DNA of 35,495 nt, taken from positions 1 through 35,495 of the forward strand of contig NZ_JXLL01000017.1 in the NCBI RefSeq assembly GCF_001316435.1, read 5' to 3'. Both the position numbers and the translations under genes were made by a program. Under the pieces are notes generated by a model. That model did no database searches. It worked only from the letters and a program-made list of their open reading frames with translations, and was not told where the DNA came from. Positions 15,156-23,806 of this stretch are shown in pieces. This DNA comes from Caloranaerobacter sp. TR13 (GTDB taxonomy: Bacteria > Bacillota > Clostridia > Tissierellales > Thermohalobacteraceae). How positions within the stretch are numbered: the stretch's first letter is position 1; each line of letters begins with the position of its first letter.

Positions 15156-16421
15156 ATGTATAAAAAATTAGTAAGTATATTTTCACAATATAGTGGATTA
15201 TCAAAGTCTGCATATGTAATTTTTTTCGCAAGAATAATTACGAATATGGGCGCATTTATATGGCCCCTACTTACACTTATACTAAGCCGTAAGATAGGTT
15301 ATTCAGCATCTACAATAGCTATAATATCGTTAAGTATAGGAATACTATATTTACCTGCAACTGTATTAGGTGGTAAGTTAGCTGACAAGTATGACCGTAA
15401 GAAAATAATTATAATATTTGATTTTTTAAGTGTTGTATTCTTTATATCTTGTGCATTCATAGAACCAAGTAACTTAATGACAGTACTATTTGTGCTTGCA
15501 GGATTATTTGCAAATATGGAGGGTCCTGCTTTTGAAGCATTAATTGCTGATGCTACAAAACCACAAGAAAGAGAAAAGGTATACTCATTATCATATCTTG
15601 GGCATAACTTAGGTTTTATTATAGGAGCTGCTGTAGGAGGATTACTATTTGAAAAGTATTTAAGTTTAGCATTTATAATTGATGGATTAACAACATTATC
15701 TTCAACTATATTAATTATTTTGTTTGTAAATGTTCTGAAAACTGATGATTTAAAAGATAATGAGAAAAATGAATATGAAGACCATGCTGGTGATGATGTT
15801 TCATCCTTTGATATTTTAAAAGAACGCAAATCAATATTAATTCAGTTACTTGTTTTTATGCTCGCAGCATTTATCTATGATCAATGGTCATTTACATTAC
15901 CTCTTTATATGGAAACTATATTCTTAGATAAAGGAGCTCAATACTTTGGCTTACTAGCAAGTTTTAATGGATTAATAGTTATTTTATTCACACCAGTAAT
16001 GACTCGATTATTAGAAAAATTAAATGAGCTGCCAAAGATTATTATTGGATTACTTCTTTATTCATTAAGTTTCTTAATAATTAGAAATGCAGTAGTGTAT
16101 TGGGTGTTTTTTGTAATGATGTTTGCATTTACTATAGGAGAAATAATTAATATGTTAGGATCCTCGCCATATATAAGTAGAAGAGTTCCAGCTTCACATC
16201 GTGGAAGAATCAATAGTTATCGTAACATTGGATATTTCATAGGTGGAATTGGAGGACGTGTTATTATGGGTTGGTTAATAGATACATTTTCATATGCAAC
16301 TGCTTTCACAGTCTTAGGAGGAATAGGTGTAGTTAGTGCTACAATAGTTTATTTTAATTATAAACTTGATAAAAAAATATTCCCAAAACTTTATGGAGGA
16401 AAAATTGCATCAGAAAAATAA
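15156..16421 (+). CDS. Major facilitator superfamily transporter
   Basis: A 421-residue membrane protein with about 12 transmembrane segments. The MFS motif A loop between segments 2 and 3 is visible as GGKLADKYDRKK. A charged central loop (about 198-225, DDLKDNEKNEYEDHAGDD) separates the two halves. It resembles drug-efflux-type MFS proteins (DHA1-like) but the substrate is not identifiable. AAGGAG lies 8 bases before the ATG, 28 bases after the first SHOCT gene, so the two are probably cotranscribed. No TetR or MarR gene is nearby; the DUF2089 protein is the only DNA-binding candidate in the cluster. Confidence 0.9.
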   Translation: MYKKLVSIFSQYSGLSKSAYVIFFARIITNMGAFIWPLLTLILSRKIGYSASTIAIISLSIGILYLPATVLGGKLADKYDRKKIIIIFDFLSVVFFISCAFIEPSNLMTVLFVLAGLFANMEGPAFEALIADATKPQEREKVYSLSYLGHNLGFIIGAAVGGLLFEKYLSLAFIIDGLTTLSSTILIILFVNVLKTDDLKDNEKNEYEDHAGDDVSSFDILKERKSILIQLLVFMLAAFIYDQWSFTLPLYMETIFLDKGAQYFGLLASFNGLIVILFTPVMTRLLEKLNELPKIIIGLLLYSLSFLIIRNAVVYWVFFVMMFAFTIGEIINMLGSSPYISRRVPASHRGRINSYRNIGYFIGGIGGRVIMGWLIDTFSYATAFTVLGGIGVVSATIVYFNYKLDKKIFPKLYGGKIASEK

Positions 16422-16508
16422 CTACCAATATTTATTATGTTATAATAAATATTCAAAAAAACAAATGTAAAAAAGATAAAAGAAAAAATCATAGAAGGAG
16501 GATAGCTA

Positions 16509-16871
16509 ATGAAAAAAGAAGTAATCGGAAAATGTCCCGTTTGTAGCAATGAACTTAACGTAACAAAACTCCATTGCGATTACTGTAATACAACTATAGA
16601 AAGTAAATTTTCTTTATGTAAATTTTGTAAGTTAAATGATGAACAAAAGTATTTTGTTGAAGTTTTTATTAAGAACAGAGGAAATATTAAAGAAATCGAA
16701 AAAGAATTAGGAATATCGTACCCAACAGTAAGAAATAAACTTGAAAACGTTATAGAAGCTTTAGGATATAGTCCAAAATATACTCCAAAAATTGATAGAA
16801 AAGAAATTCTAGCTAAACTTAGTACAGGAGAAATAACTGCCGAAGAAGCTGTAAAACTGCTAAAGGAATAA
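16509..16871 (+). CDS. DUF2089 protein: zinc ribbon, HTH and SHOCT-like tail
   Basis: 120 residues. The N-terminus has four Cys-x2-Cys motifs (CPVC, CDYC and CKFC among them) forming a zinc-ribbon-like part. Residues about 45-85 form a helix-turn-helix: FIKNRGNIKEIEKELGISYPTVRNKLENVI, close to a sigma-70 region 4/LuxR-type turn. The C-terminus RKEILAKLSTGEITAEEAVKLL is the same helical hairpin found in both flanking SHOCT-like proteins. It is probably a transcription factor for its own cluster (inferred). AAGGAGGA lies 6 bases before the ATG. An 87-base gap after the MFS gene contains a 12-bp A/T stem (16427-16438 with 16442-16453) without a T-run. Confidence 0.85.
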   Translation: MKKEVIGKCPVCSNELNVTKLHCDYCNTTIESKFSLCKFCKLNDEQKYFVEVFIKNRGNIKEIEKELGISYPTVRNKLENVIEALGYSPKYTPKIDRKEILAKLSTGEITAEEAVKLLKE

Positions 16872-16915
16872 AGTGAAAATTTTTAAAAATTAATTTTGAA
16901 TAGGGGGAAAATATT

Positions 16916-17293
16916 ATGTCAAATTTTAAAGAAGAGAAATTACAAATCCTTAAAATGATTGAAGAAGGGAAAATAACACATGAAGAAGGATTAGAATTGT
17001 TAAACGCAATAGAAGAAAAAGATAAAGAATTTAACACATCTAACGCAAAATGGATAAAAATAAGAGTATATGACCCAGATGATAAAACTAAGGTTAATGT
17101 AAATATACCTATCGCTTTAGTTGATGTAGGTCTAAAATTTGCAACAAAATTTTCACCCGAACTTAAAAATTCAGACCTAGAAAACATCAATTTAGAAGAA
17201 ATTATACAAATAATTAAAAGTGGAGCGCAAGGAAAAATAGTAGATGTAACAAATGAAAGTAATGGAGAAAAAGTTGAAATTTACGTAGAATAA
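16916..17293 (+). CDS. SHOCT-like domain protein, paralog 2
   Basis: 125 residues. The N-terminal helical hairpin KLQILKMIEEGKITHEEGLELL is followed by a domain starting WIKIRVYDPDDKTKVNVNIPI, with a hydrophobic helix (LVDVGLKFATKF) and a C-terminal LEEIIQIIKSGAQGKIVDV segment ending in beta strands. It is alignable over its length with the protein at 14723-15127, so the two are paralogs. GGGGG lies 9 bases before the ATG, and DUF2089 ends 44 bases upstream. Similar proteins accompany DUF2089 genes in Clostridia. The function is unknown. Confidence 0.8.
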   Translation: MSNFKEEKLQILKMIEEGKITHEEGLELLNAIEEKDKEFNTSNAKWIKIRVYDPDDKTKVNVNIPIALVDVGLKFATKFSPELKNSDLENINLEEIIQIIKSGAQGKIVDVTNESNGEKVEIYVE

Positions 17294-17316
17294 GCATGGC
17301 AAAAGCCATGCTTATT
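17289..17316. terminator. Bidirectional terminator shared by converging genes
   Basis: A 12-bp perfect stem (17289-17300 with 17305-17316) with an AAAA loop. It overlaps the stop codons of both the plus-strand SHOCT protein and the minus-strand CvpA gene, leaving almost no intergenic DNA. A T-rich flank is present on the plus side (TTATTTAAAT). Confidence 0.85.
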
Positions 17317-18007
17317 TAAATAATCCATATCCTTTAAGATAATTGATTATTAAATTATTGCTATACAAATAGTATCCTATAGTTGAATCATAAATACCTT
17401 TTGCTATAGCTCCATCTGGAAACATTGTAACAACAGGAGTAATAATAGCAAACAAAATGTATATTATAAAAATTCCTTTTATAAGGCCAAAAATTAACCC
17501 TGCTGATTTGTTTATTTGCCTTAAAACTGGTAATTGTGCTATATTGTCAAGAATACTAACTACTACATATAATATGAATTTAGCAACCAGAAAAACTATT
17601 ATTATACTTATTATATCTACAAAAAGTCCTGTCAATTTAGTAGATATCATATCTCCAGCTGTATTTATTGTATTGTTCATATAGGAATTAACATTCGGAT
17701 CATTTATCATTTTTTCACCTAATTTATTTGGTAATTTAAGTATTTCAAAAAAATCACCTATACTACCAGAATTCCCTATCTTATTTATTATAATTTCTAC
17801 TCTCGTTGTAACATATTTTTTTATAGTATAAATAAAATTTGGATTATTTTTTATAAAATTCGCAAGTACAGGATAATATAATTTAGCTATGTATAAGGAT
17901 AAAATAAACCCAACCAAGTTAAACAATGTTATTATAAGACCTTTACTTAATCCTCCTAGCCCATTTACTAAAAGTATAACAATGACAACATAATCTACCC
18001 AATTCAT
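17312..18007 (-). CDS. CvpA family membrane protein
   Basis: 231 residues with about four membrane segments. The N-terminal MNWVDYVVIVILLVNGLGGLSKGL is the usual CvpA start, and a Gly-rich IFGLIKGIFIIYILFAIITPVV occurs near residue 170. CvpA proteins were named for colicin V production in E. coli; their role in Gram-positives is unclear. Like many clostridial versions it is longer than the 160-residue enterobacterial form because of a central extracytoplasmic loop (about 55-110). It follows the beta-propeller gene by 12 bases and ends at the shared terminator. Confidence 0.85.
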   Translation of the reverse strand: MNWVDYVVIVILLVNGLGGLSKGLIITLFNLVGFILSLYIAKLYYPVLANFIKNNPNFIYTIKKYVTTRVEIIINKIGNSGSIGDFFEILKLPNKLGEKMINDPNVNSYMNNTINTAGDMISTKLTGLFVDIISIIIVFLVAKFILYVVVSILDNIAQLPVLRQINKSAGLIFGLIKGIFIIYILFAIITPVVTMFPDGAIAKGIYDSTIGYYLYSNNLIINYLKGYGLFK

Positions 18008-18019
18008 AAAAATCAGCTC

Positions 18020-19126
18020 CTAATTACTCTTCAAACTAACTAGCTTCATAATTTTTATGTTTTTATTCGTAATAACAATTAATTTATCTCTTAAAATACC
18101 TATCGTTTTTATCTTTTCGCTAGTATTATAGTTTAAAAATACATCTTTACTTATTCCATATATCTTTTTTTCACCGACTAAATAAATACTGCCATCTTTT
18201 GTGTATATCTTTTTAACACTTTTATCAACTTCTTTTTTCATTTTAGTCCTACCGTTTATACTAACAGTCTCTAAGTATCTTTTATCTCCAGCATATAGCA
18301 AAATAATTTGCTTATTATTAGTATCAATCATCAAGTCTAATATTTCTCCATTAATATTTCTATCCCAAAGCAGCTTTTGCTTACTGTTTAATAGCCTAAT
18401 GTCGCTTTGCGTAACTGATAGTATTTTATCTCCAATAAAATTAATTTTAGCAATTATATCATTTTCAATATTTTGCCCCCAAATCTCATAACCATTTATA
18501 GAATATAATGCTACTTTACTTTTTATCTTTTCATCACTTAAATCTAAAGCATTAATAAGTACTTTCTTCTTATCATTTGAAATATCACAATCTAAAGCTA
18601 CCCCTTGCTCCAAGATAATATTTCCAACTAAATCTCCTTTTAAATCAAATATATTTATTTGATCCTTACTTTCTCCAGCCTTTGTAAATATTATCAAACA
18701 ATCTTTCTTTTCAACAATATCTTTAATCGATTTTTTAAAATCATAACGCCAAATTTCCTCACCCTTTAAATTTAAAGCAGTAACTTGTCCATTTAGAGTG
18801 TCTAATATATATATATTTTGCTTACCAAATCGTATAATTGGATTTACAGTCCTTATATCTTTTTTCCATGCTATACTCCCGTTATAATATAATGAAATAA
18901 TTTTATTTGAATTTGCAATCAAAATTTTATCGTCATAAATTTTAACTCCAGAATATTTATTCATATCTACATTTATGTTAGATATGCTCTGTAAAGTTTT
19001 TTCACTATTATTTAATAATTTACCTATATTAAACATCCTGCTAGAAGCAATTAGTATAAGTAAGAAAAATAACAATATAAAGAATTGCAATCTTTTATTA
19101 TGTCTCTTTGATCTACTACCTCTCAA
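18020..19126 (-). CDS. Membrane-anchored PQQ-like beta-propeller protein
   Basis: About 368 residues. A basic N-terminus (RGSRSKRHNKRLQ) precedes one transmembrane anchor (FFILLFFLLILIASS), so the body should lie outside the membrane. The body contains repeated strand patterns with Trp (GSIAWKKDI, GEEIWRYDF, GYEIWGQNI, KQKLLWDRNI) spaced about 40-50 residues, typical of PQQ/quinoprotein-like propeller blades. Roughly six or seven blades are expected. No enzymatic residues are evident, so a scaffolding role is likely. The start is uncertain: TTG at 19126 lies 9 bases after AAGGAG, while TTG at 19135 directly abuts it. It is paired with cvpA. Confidence 0.7.
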   Translation of the reverse strand: MRGSRSKRHNKRLQFFILLFFLLILIASSRMFNIGKLLNNSEKTLQSISNINVDMNKYSGVKIYDDKILIANSNKIISLYYNGSIAWKKDIRTVNPIIRFGKQNIYILDTLNGQVTALNLKGEEIWRYDFKKSIKDIVEKKDCLIIFTKAGESKDQINIFDLKGDLVGNIILEQGVALDCDISNDKKKVLINALDLSDEKIKSKVALYSINGYEIWGQNIENDIIAKINFIGDKILSVTQSDIRLLNSKQKLLWDRNINGEILDLMIDTNNKQIILLYAGDKRYLETVSINGRTKMKKEVDKSVKKIYTKDGSIYLVGEKKIYGISKDVFLNYNTSEKIKTIGILRDKLIVITNKNIKIMKLVSLKSN

Positions 19127-19208
19127 AATCTCCAACTCCTTCAGTAAAGCTATTTAGCCTATAGTTTATTATTCTTTTTTCTTAGGTAAAATCCTTCTGT
19201 TTAAACTT

Positions 19209-20249
19209 CTAAATCTTTTTAAGTATAAAGCTTAAAATAATTGAAACTAAAATAGGAACTCCAATTATGCCATATAATGGATATAATATTGATATTAATT
19301 TTGAAAAACCAACCTTTGCCATAGGTATTGTTAAAAATACAAAAAATATTGAAAATAATCTTTCATCTATCATAGTAATTTTTGATACCCTTCTTATACA
19401 ACCAAAACCATTCGCAATCGCTGTAGTAAACATTGCACACCACAATATCAAACTATAAATTGTTTTACCGTTTTTACCCAAGTATTCAGCCATTTTTAAC
19501 ATAGGAATTTCAAGACCAAAAACATCTGTATAGAGTATTAGTAATGGAACAAGTATAAACGCTGATAATATTCCAAGACCTAATCCGCCAAATAACCCTC
19601 CTTTAATAGCTTCTACTTTATTAGGTATTATAGATGACAAAGTACTCATCACAACTAAAACAGGTATACAATTATAACTTACATAAAGTATCGATGAGGT
19701 TAACCAATTGCCAGTTATTGAAATCTCAGCTCCATTATAATTACTAAAAACTAAACCTTCTTTTGAAATCACAAGTATGCTTAATATAGTAATACCTACT
19801 AATAATAACGGAACTATTATTTCGTTCACTACTGAAATACCTTTAATACTAAATAAAAAAGTTATAAGTGTTGCTATTCCCATAATAAATATACCAATAT
19901 TATAAGGTAAATGAAACTGTTCCAAAAAGATAGCACCACTACCCGCTAACATAACACAATATCCACCAAATAAGAAAAATAATATTAAAGCTTCTAATAT
20001 TGTACTTAATTTATCTCCAAATATTGAAATTAAAAATTCCTGATAACCACTTAAATCATTTTTATATACAGAAACTAAAATAATAATCCCTATAATACAA
20101 AACAATATTCCTGAAACAATAATTCCCAATAAACCTTTAATACCAAATACTCCAAAAAATTTTATTATCTCTTGACCTGATGCAAAACCTGCACCTATAA
20201 CCGTTCCAATGTATATAAAAGATAAAGTTATCCATTTTCCACTTTTCAT
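19209..20249 (-). CDS. YkvI-family membrane protein (APC-like transporter)
   Basis: About 346 residues with ten or so membrane segments. The start KWITLSFIYIGTVIGAGFASGQEIIKFFG contains the GAGFASGQE motif that marks this branch of APC-superfamily proteins, annotated YkvI-like and related to branched-chain amino-acid carriers. The substrate is unknown. I chose ATG 20249 because AGGGGG is 7 bases upstream; the in-frame GTG at 20267 would run through that site. The ribosome binding site can pair with an anti-sequence in the leader (20253-20299). It follows hndD by 65 bases without a clear terminator, so readthrough from the hydrogenase operon is possible. Confidence 0.8.
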   Translation of the reverse strand: MKSGKWITLSFIYIGTVIGAGFASGQEIIKFFGVFGIKGLLGIIVSGILFCIIGIIILVSVYKNDLSGYQEFLISIFGDKLSTILEALILFFLFGGYCVMLAGSGAIFLEQFHLPYNIGIFIMGIATLITFLFSIKGISVVNEIIVPLLLVGITILSILVISKEGLVFSNYNGAEISITGNWLTSSILYVSYNCIPVLVVMSTLSSIIPNKVEAIKGGLFGGLGLGILSAFILVPLLILYTDVFGLEIPMLKMAEYLGKNGKTIYSLILWCAMFTTAIANGFGCIRRVSKITMIDERLFSIFFVFLTIPMAKVGFSKLISILYPLYGIIGVPILVSIILSFILKKI

Positions 20250-20252
20250 AGA

Positions 20253-20299
20253 CAAGCCCCCTAACACTCCATTATTAATTTTATGTGCAAGGAGGCTTG
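20253..20299 (-). promoter_or_regulatory. Leader stem that can sequester the ykvI ribosome binding site
   Basis: On the minus strand CAAGCCTCCT (20290-20299) can pair over 10 bp, with one wobble, with AGGGGGCTTG (20253-20262), which holds the Shine-Dalgarno sequence. The loop is 27 bases. It has no T-run, so it would act on translation rather than transcription. Confidence 0.5.
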
Positions 20300-20314
20300 A
20301 CTAATGATATATAT

Positions 20315-22036
20315 TTAATTTTTTCTATTAATATAATGAGTATGAAGTAATTGATGAGACTTATGCCCTAAAGGCTCTTTTAAAAATTCTTCATAAAGTA
20401 CATTTACCACAGGGTTTAAATGAGATTTTCTTATAGCATATGAAATATCCACATTATATATAGCTTCTATTCTCTTCTTCTTAATCTCATTTGTATTTGG
20501 TATAGGCTGACCACCACCACCTATACAACCACCAGGACAACACATTACTTCAATAAAATGATAGTCTGTTTTCTCTTCTTTAATCTTGTCAAGAATCATT
20601 CTAGCGTTTTTAAGACCATTAACTACTGCTACTTTTACTTTTACATTATCTATTTGTACTTTCGCTTCTTTATATTCATCTATACCTCTTAAAGCAGTAA
20701 ATTCTACTTTCTCTAGCTCTTTACCTGTCATCTTCTCATATACTGTTCTAAGCGCAGCCTCCATTACCCCACCGGTAGCTCCAAATATAGCACCTGCTCC
20801 TGTTGCAATTCCAAACGGTTTATCAAATTCTACCTCTTCTAAATCCTCTAGCTGTATTCTTGATTCTTTAATCATTTTACCTAATTCTCTAGTTGTTAAA
20901 ACAATATCCACATCTTGATAGCCTGAACTATACATTCCTTCTCTAACTATCTCTGCTTTTTTAGCAGTACATGGCATAATAGATACTACAACTATATCTT
21001 TCGGATTTATTCCAAATTTCTGAGCATAATATGTTTTAGCTAAAGCCCCGAACATTTGCTGTGGCGATTTGCACGTAGAAACATGCCCTAATAACTCAGG
21101 ATAGAAAAACTCTATATACCTTATCCAACCTGGACTACACGATGTTATCATAGGGAGTTTGCCGCCATTTTTTATCCTATGGAGTAGTTCATTCCCTTCC
21201 TCTACTATTGTCAAGTCAGCTGTAAAGTTTGTATCAAAAACTCTATCGAATCCTATAGCCTTTAAGAAAGCTACTATTTTCCCTGTAACTATGCTACCTG
21301 GCTTAAATCCAAATATTTCTCCTAATGATACCCTAACTGCAGGTGCCATTTGCACAACTACATGTTTGCTTTTATCTTCTAATACATTCCATACTCTTTC
21401 AATATCGTCTTTCTCATATATAGCACCTACTGGACAAACATTAATACATTGGCCACAATATACACATGCAACATCACTTAATTTTTCATATAATCCAGGT
21501 AAAATTTTCAAGTCACTACTTCTATTAATAGCATCTATTGCGCCAACCCCCTGTACATCATGACATACTTCTATACATCTTCCACATTTAATACATTTAT
21601 TAGAATTTCTAACTATTGAAGGATTAGATTCATCAAGTGGTAGATTTTCTGCTATCCTATCATATTTTATTTCTTTTATATTTAGTTCTTCACTTAGTTT
21701 TTGTAATTCACAATTTCCATTTCTTACACATGTCAAACAATCACTATCATGTCTTGCTAAGATTAATTCCATTATACTTTTTCTTGCTTCTCTAACTCTT
21801 CTTGTATTTGTTCTTATTTTCATGCCATCTCTAACTGGTGTACAACATGAAGCTGAAAAACTCTTTTGGCCCTCAATTTCAACTATACAAATTCTGCAAA
21901 TCCCCTTTATTTTTTGGTCTGGATGATAGCAAAGAGTAGGAATATTAATATTTATCTTTTTTGCAGCTTCAAGTATTGTTGTACCTTCTTCTACTATTAT
22001 TTCCTTGCCATCTATGAAAATTTTCGCTTTAGTCAT
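20315..22036 (-). CDS. hndD: [FeFe]-hydrogenase catalytic subunit (HndD/HydA type)
   Basis: 573 residues, modular group A3-like enzyme. Domains in order: a 2Fe-2S ferredoxin domain (Cys36, 47, 50, 64/65); a His-Cys3 4Fe-4S site (His96, Cys100, 103, 109); two 4Fe-4S clusters (Cys148/151/154/158 and 191/194/197/201); the H-cluster domain with L1 TSCSPGW (298-304), L2 MPCTAKK (354-360) and L3 EVMCCPGGCIGGGGQP; and a small-subunit-like tail EPLGHKSHQLLHTHY. With HndA-C it should couple NAD(P)(H), possibly with ferredoxin, to H2. L1 has Ser beside a single Cys instead of CC; I recall this variant from other NAD(P)H-linked HydA. Its ATG overlaps the hndC stop (ATGACTAA). Maturation genes hydEFG are not in the window. 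Confidence 0.95.
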   Translation of the reverse strand: MTKAKIFIDGKEIIVEEGTTILEAAKKININIPTLCYHPDQKIKGICRICIVEIEGQKSFSASCCTPVRDGMKIRTNTRRVREARKSIMELILARHDSDCLTCVRNGNCELQKLSEELNIKEIKYDRIAENLPLDESNPSIVRNSNKCIKCGRCIEVCHDVQGVGAIDAINRSSDLKILPGLYEKLSDVACVYCGQCINVCPVGAIYEKDDIERVWNVLEDKSKHVVVQMAPAVRVSLGEIFGFKPGSIVTGKIVAFLKAIGFDRVFDTNFTADLTIVEEGNELLHRIKNGGKLPMITSCSPGWIRYIEFFYPELLGHVSTCKSPQQMFGALAKTYYAQKFGINPKDIVVVSIMPCTAKKAEIVREGMYSSGYQDVDIVLTTRELGKMIKESRIQLEDLEEVEFDKPFGIATGAGAIFGATGGVMEAALRTVYEKMTGKELEKVEFTALRGIDEYKEAKVQIDNVKVKVAVVNGLKNARMILDKIKEEKTDYHFIEVMCCPGGCIGGGGQPIPNTNEIKKKRIEAIYNVDISYAIRKSHLNPVVNVLYEEFLKEPLGHKSHQLLHTHYINRKN

Positions 22037-23321
22037 CTAAAACACCTCCTTTAAAGGTGCATTTACCTGCTCTACAATATCCTTTTAAATGCTCTTCATA
22101 TTCTTCTTTAAAATATTTCATCGTAGTTATCAAAGCAGTTGGAGCTGCTTGACCTAATCCACATAACGAACACTGCTCCATAACATACGAAATATTTTTT
22201 AATAATTCGAAATCTCTTTCATTACCTTTTCCTTCTGTTATTTTTTTTAGCATCCTAACTACATGATAGTTACCTTCTCTACATGGTGTACATTTACCAC
22301 ATGACTCATGTTGGAAAAATTGAGAAGTTACCTTTACAAAATCAACTACACATGTATTATCATCCACAACTAAGATTGCTCCAGATCCTAATCCTATACC
22401 ATGTTTTCTCAATTCGTCAAAATCAAGTCTTAAATCTAACATATAAGCAGGTATACAGGCACCTGAAGAGCCACCCAATTGTACAAATTTCAACTTCCTA
22501 TCCTTTATAAGTCCACCACAAATATCATATATAATCTCTTTTAAAGTAATGCCAAATTCTACCTCGTAAACTCCCTTATTTACTACACTGCCAGATACAG
22601 AAATAAGCTTAGTTCCACTACTTGATTCTGTTCCATATTTTTTATAATTTTCAGCTCCTATTTCTAAAATAACTGGAATATTAGCAAGCGTTTCAACATT
22701 ATTTACAAGAGTTGGCTTTCCCCATAAACCTTTATTAGGAGGATATGGAGGTTTAAATCTAGACCTTCCAGGACTACCTTCAATAGACTCTATTAATGCA
22801 GTTTCTTCACCACATACATATGCTCCAGCTCCTGATCTGATTTCGATATCGAAACTAAAATCACTACCCAAGATATTGTGGCCTAGGTAACCTTCTTTTC
22901 TCAGTCTATCAACTGCTTCGATCAGTATTTCTCTTGATCTTGGATACTCACCTCTTATATAAACAAATCCTTTTTTAGCACCTACTGCGTAACCAGCTAT
23001 AATCATACCCTCTATTATCTGAAGTGGACAACCATCTAATAATATCTTATCTTTAAAAGTTCCTGGTTCTCCTTCATCTGCATTACATATCACATATTTC
23101 TCATCACTTTCTTCCATAAATACAAACTGCCATTTCAGTCCTGTTGGAAATGCAGCGCCACCTCTTCCTTTCAAATTCGACTTCTTTATCTCATCAATAA
23201 CATCTATTGGCTTCATTTTAAATAAAACTTTTTCTAAACTCTTAAAGCCGCCATTTTCTTTATAATCCCCTATTGATAAAGGGTCTAGTTTGCCACATAA
23301 CCTAGAAATCAAATTTACCAT
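22029..23321 (-). CDS. hndC: NuoF-like NAD(P)/FMN hydrogenase subunit (HndC/HydB core)
   Basis: 430 residues, equal to the NuoF core. It contains the FMN/NADH-binding GRGGAAFPTGLKW (52-64) and GAGAYVCGEETALIESIEG, and the 4Fe-4S motif SCGKCTPCREG (Cys341/344/347) with CSLCGLG (Cys387). Typical HydB/HndC proteins are longer, with an N-terminal thioredoxin-like 2Fe-2S domain and two C-terminal 4Fe-4S clusters. Here the first is a separate gene (hndB) and the C-terminal clusters are absent; the tail has only a Cys-x4-Cys (YCRAGKC). The ATG overlaps the hndA stop (TAATG), so translation is coupled. AGGAGGGG lies before the start. Confidence 0.93.
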   Translation of the reverse strand: MVNLISRLCGKLDPLSIGDYKENGGFKSLEKVLFKMKPIDVIDEIKKSNLKGRGGAAFPTGLKWQFVFMEESDEKYVICNADEGEPGTFKDKILLDGCPLQIIEGMIIAGYAVGAKKGFVYIRGEYPRSREILIEAVDRLRKEGYLGHNILGSDFSFDIEIRSGAGAYVCGEETALIESIEGSPGRSRFKPPYPPNKGLWGKPTLVNNVETLANIPVILEIGAENYKKYGTESSSGTKLISVSGSVVNKGVYEVEFGITLKEIIYDICGGLIKDRKLKFVQLGGSSGACIPAYMLDLRLDFDELRKHGIGLGSGAILVVDDNTCVVDFVKVTSQFFQHESCGKCTPCREGNYHVVRMLKKITEGKGNERDFELLKNISYVMEQCSLCGLGQAAPTALITTMKYFKEEYEEHLKGYCRAGKCTFKGGVLDD

Positions 23322-23794
23322 TACTTCCCCTCCTTTCTTAATGAATCTAATATTTGGATTATCTTACTTTTATCTAAATTTCCATATACTTTATCATTTA
23401 TCTTTACTGCTGGAGCTAAGTTGCACGCCCCTATACAACTTGTATATTCTAATGAAAACATCCCATCCTGTGTTACTTCCCCCATTTTTATCCCTAAAAC
23501 TTCTTCAAAAACTTTTACAATATCAAAAGAACCTGAAATATAACATGGTGCGCTATTACAAACCTGAATAACATACTTACCCCTTTCTTTAATAGATAAC
23601 ATTGAATAAAATGTTGCTACTCCATAAACTCTACTTAGTGGTATATCTAACGATTCTGAGATTATTTTTAAAGTTTCCTTCGGTACATAATTACCTTCTG
23701 TTCTTGACTGTATTTCAAGTAGTATCTCAATCAACTTATCTTTTGCATTTCCTTGCTCCTCAATTATCTCTAATACCATTTGCTGCAAATTCAT
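23321..23794 (-). CDS. hndA: NuoE-like 2Fe-2S subunit of hydrogenase (HndA/HydC)
   Basis: 157 residues, full NuoE length. A helical N-terminal half is followed by a thioredoxin-like domain with the four cluster ligands Cys79 and Cys84 (CNSAPC) and Cys120 and Cys124 (SCIGACNLAP). It passes electrons between the flavin subunit and the catalytic subunit. It lies 12 bases after hndB and overlaps hndC, in the middle of the four-gene operon. Confidence 0.93.
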   Translation of the reverse strand: MNLQQMVLEIIEEQGNAKDKLIEILLEIQSRTEGNYVPKETLKIISESLDIPLSRVYGVATFYSMLSIKERGKYVIQVCNSAPCYISGSFDIVKVFEEVLGIKMGEVTQDGMFSLEYTSCIGACNLAPAVKINDKVYGNLDKSKIIQILDSLRKEGK

Positions 23795-23806
23795 ATATAT
23801 CCCCCC

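Noticed and set aside
16427-16453. 12-bp A/T stem between the MFS and DUF2089 genes as a terminator
   Set aside because: It is followed by CAAAAAAAC on the plus strand, not a T-run; kept only as a note in the DUF2089 entry.
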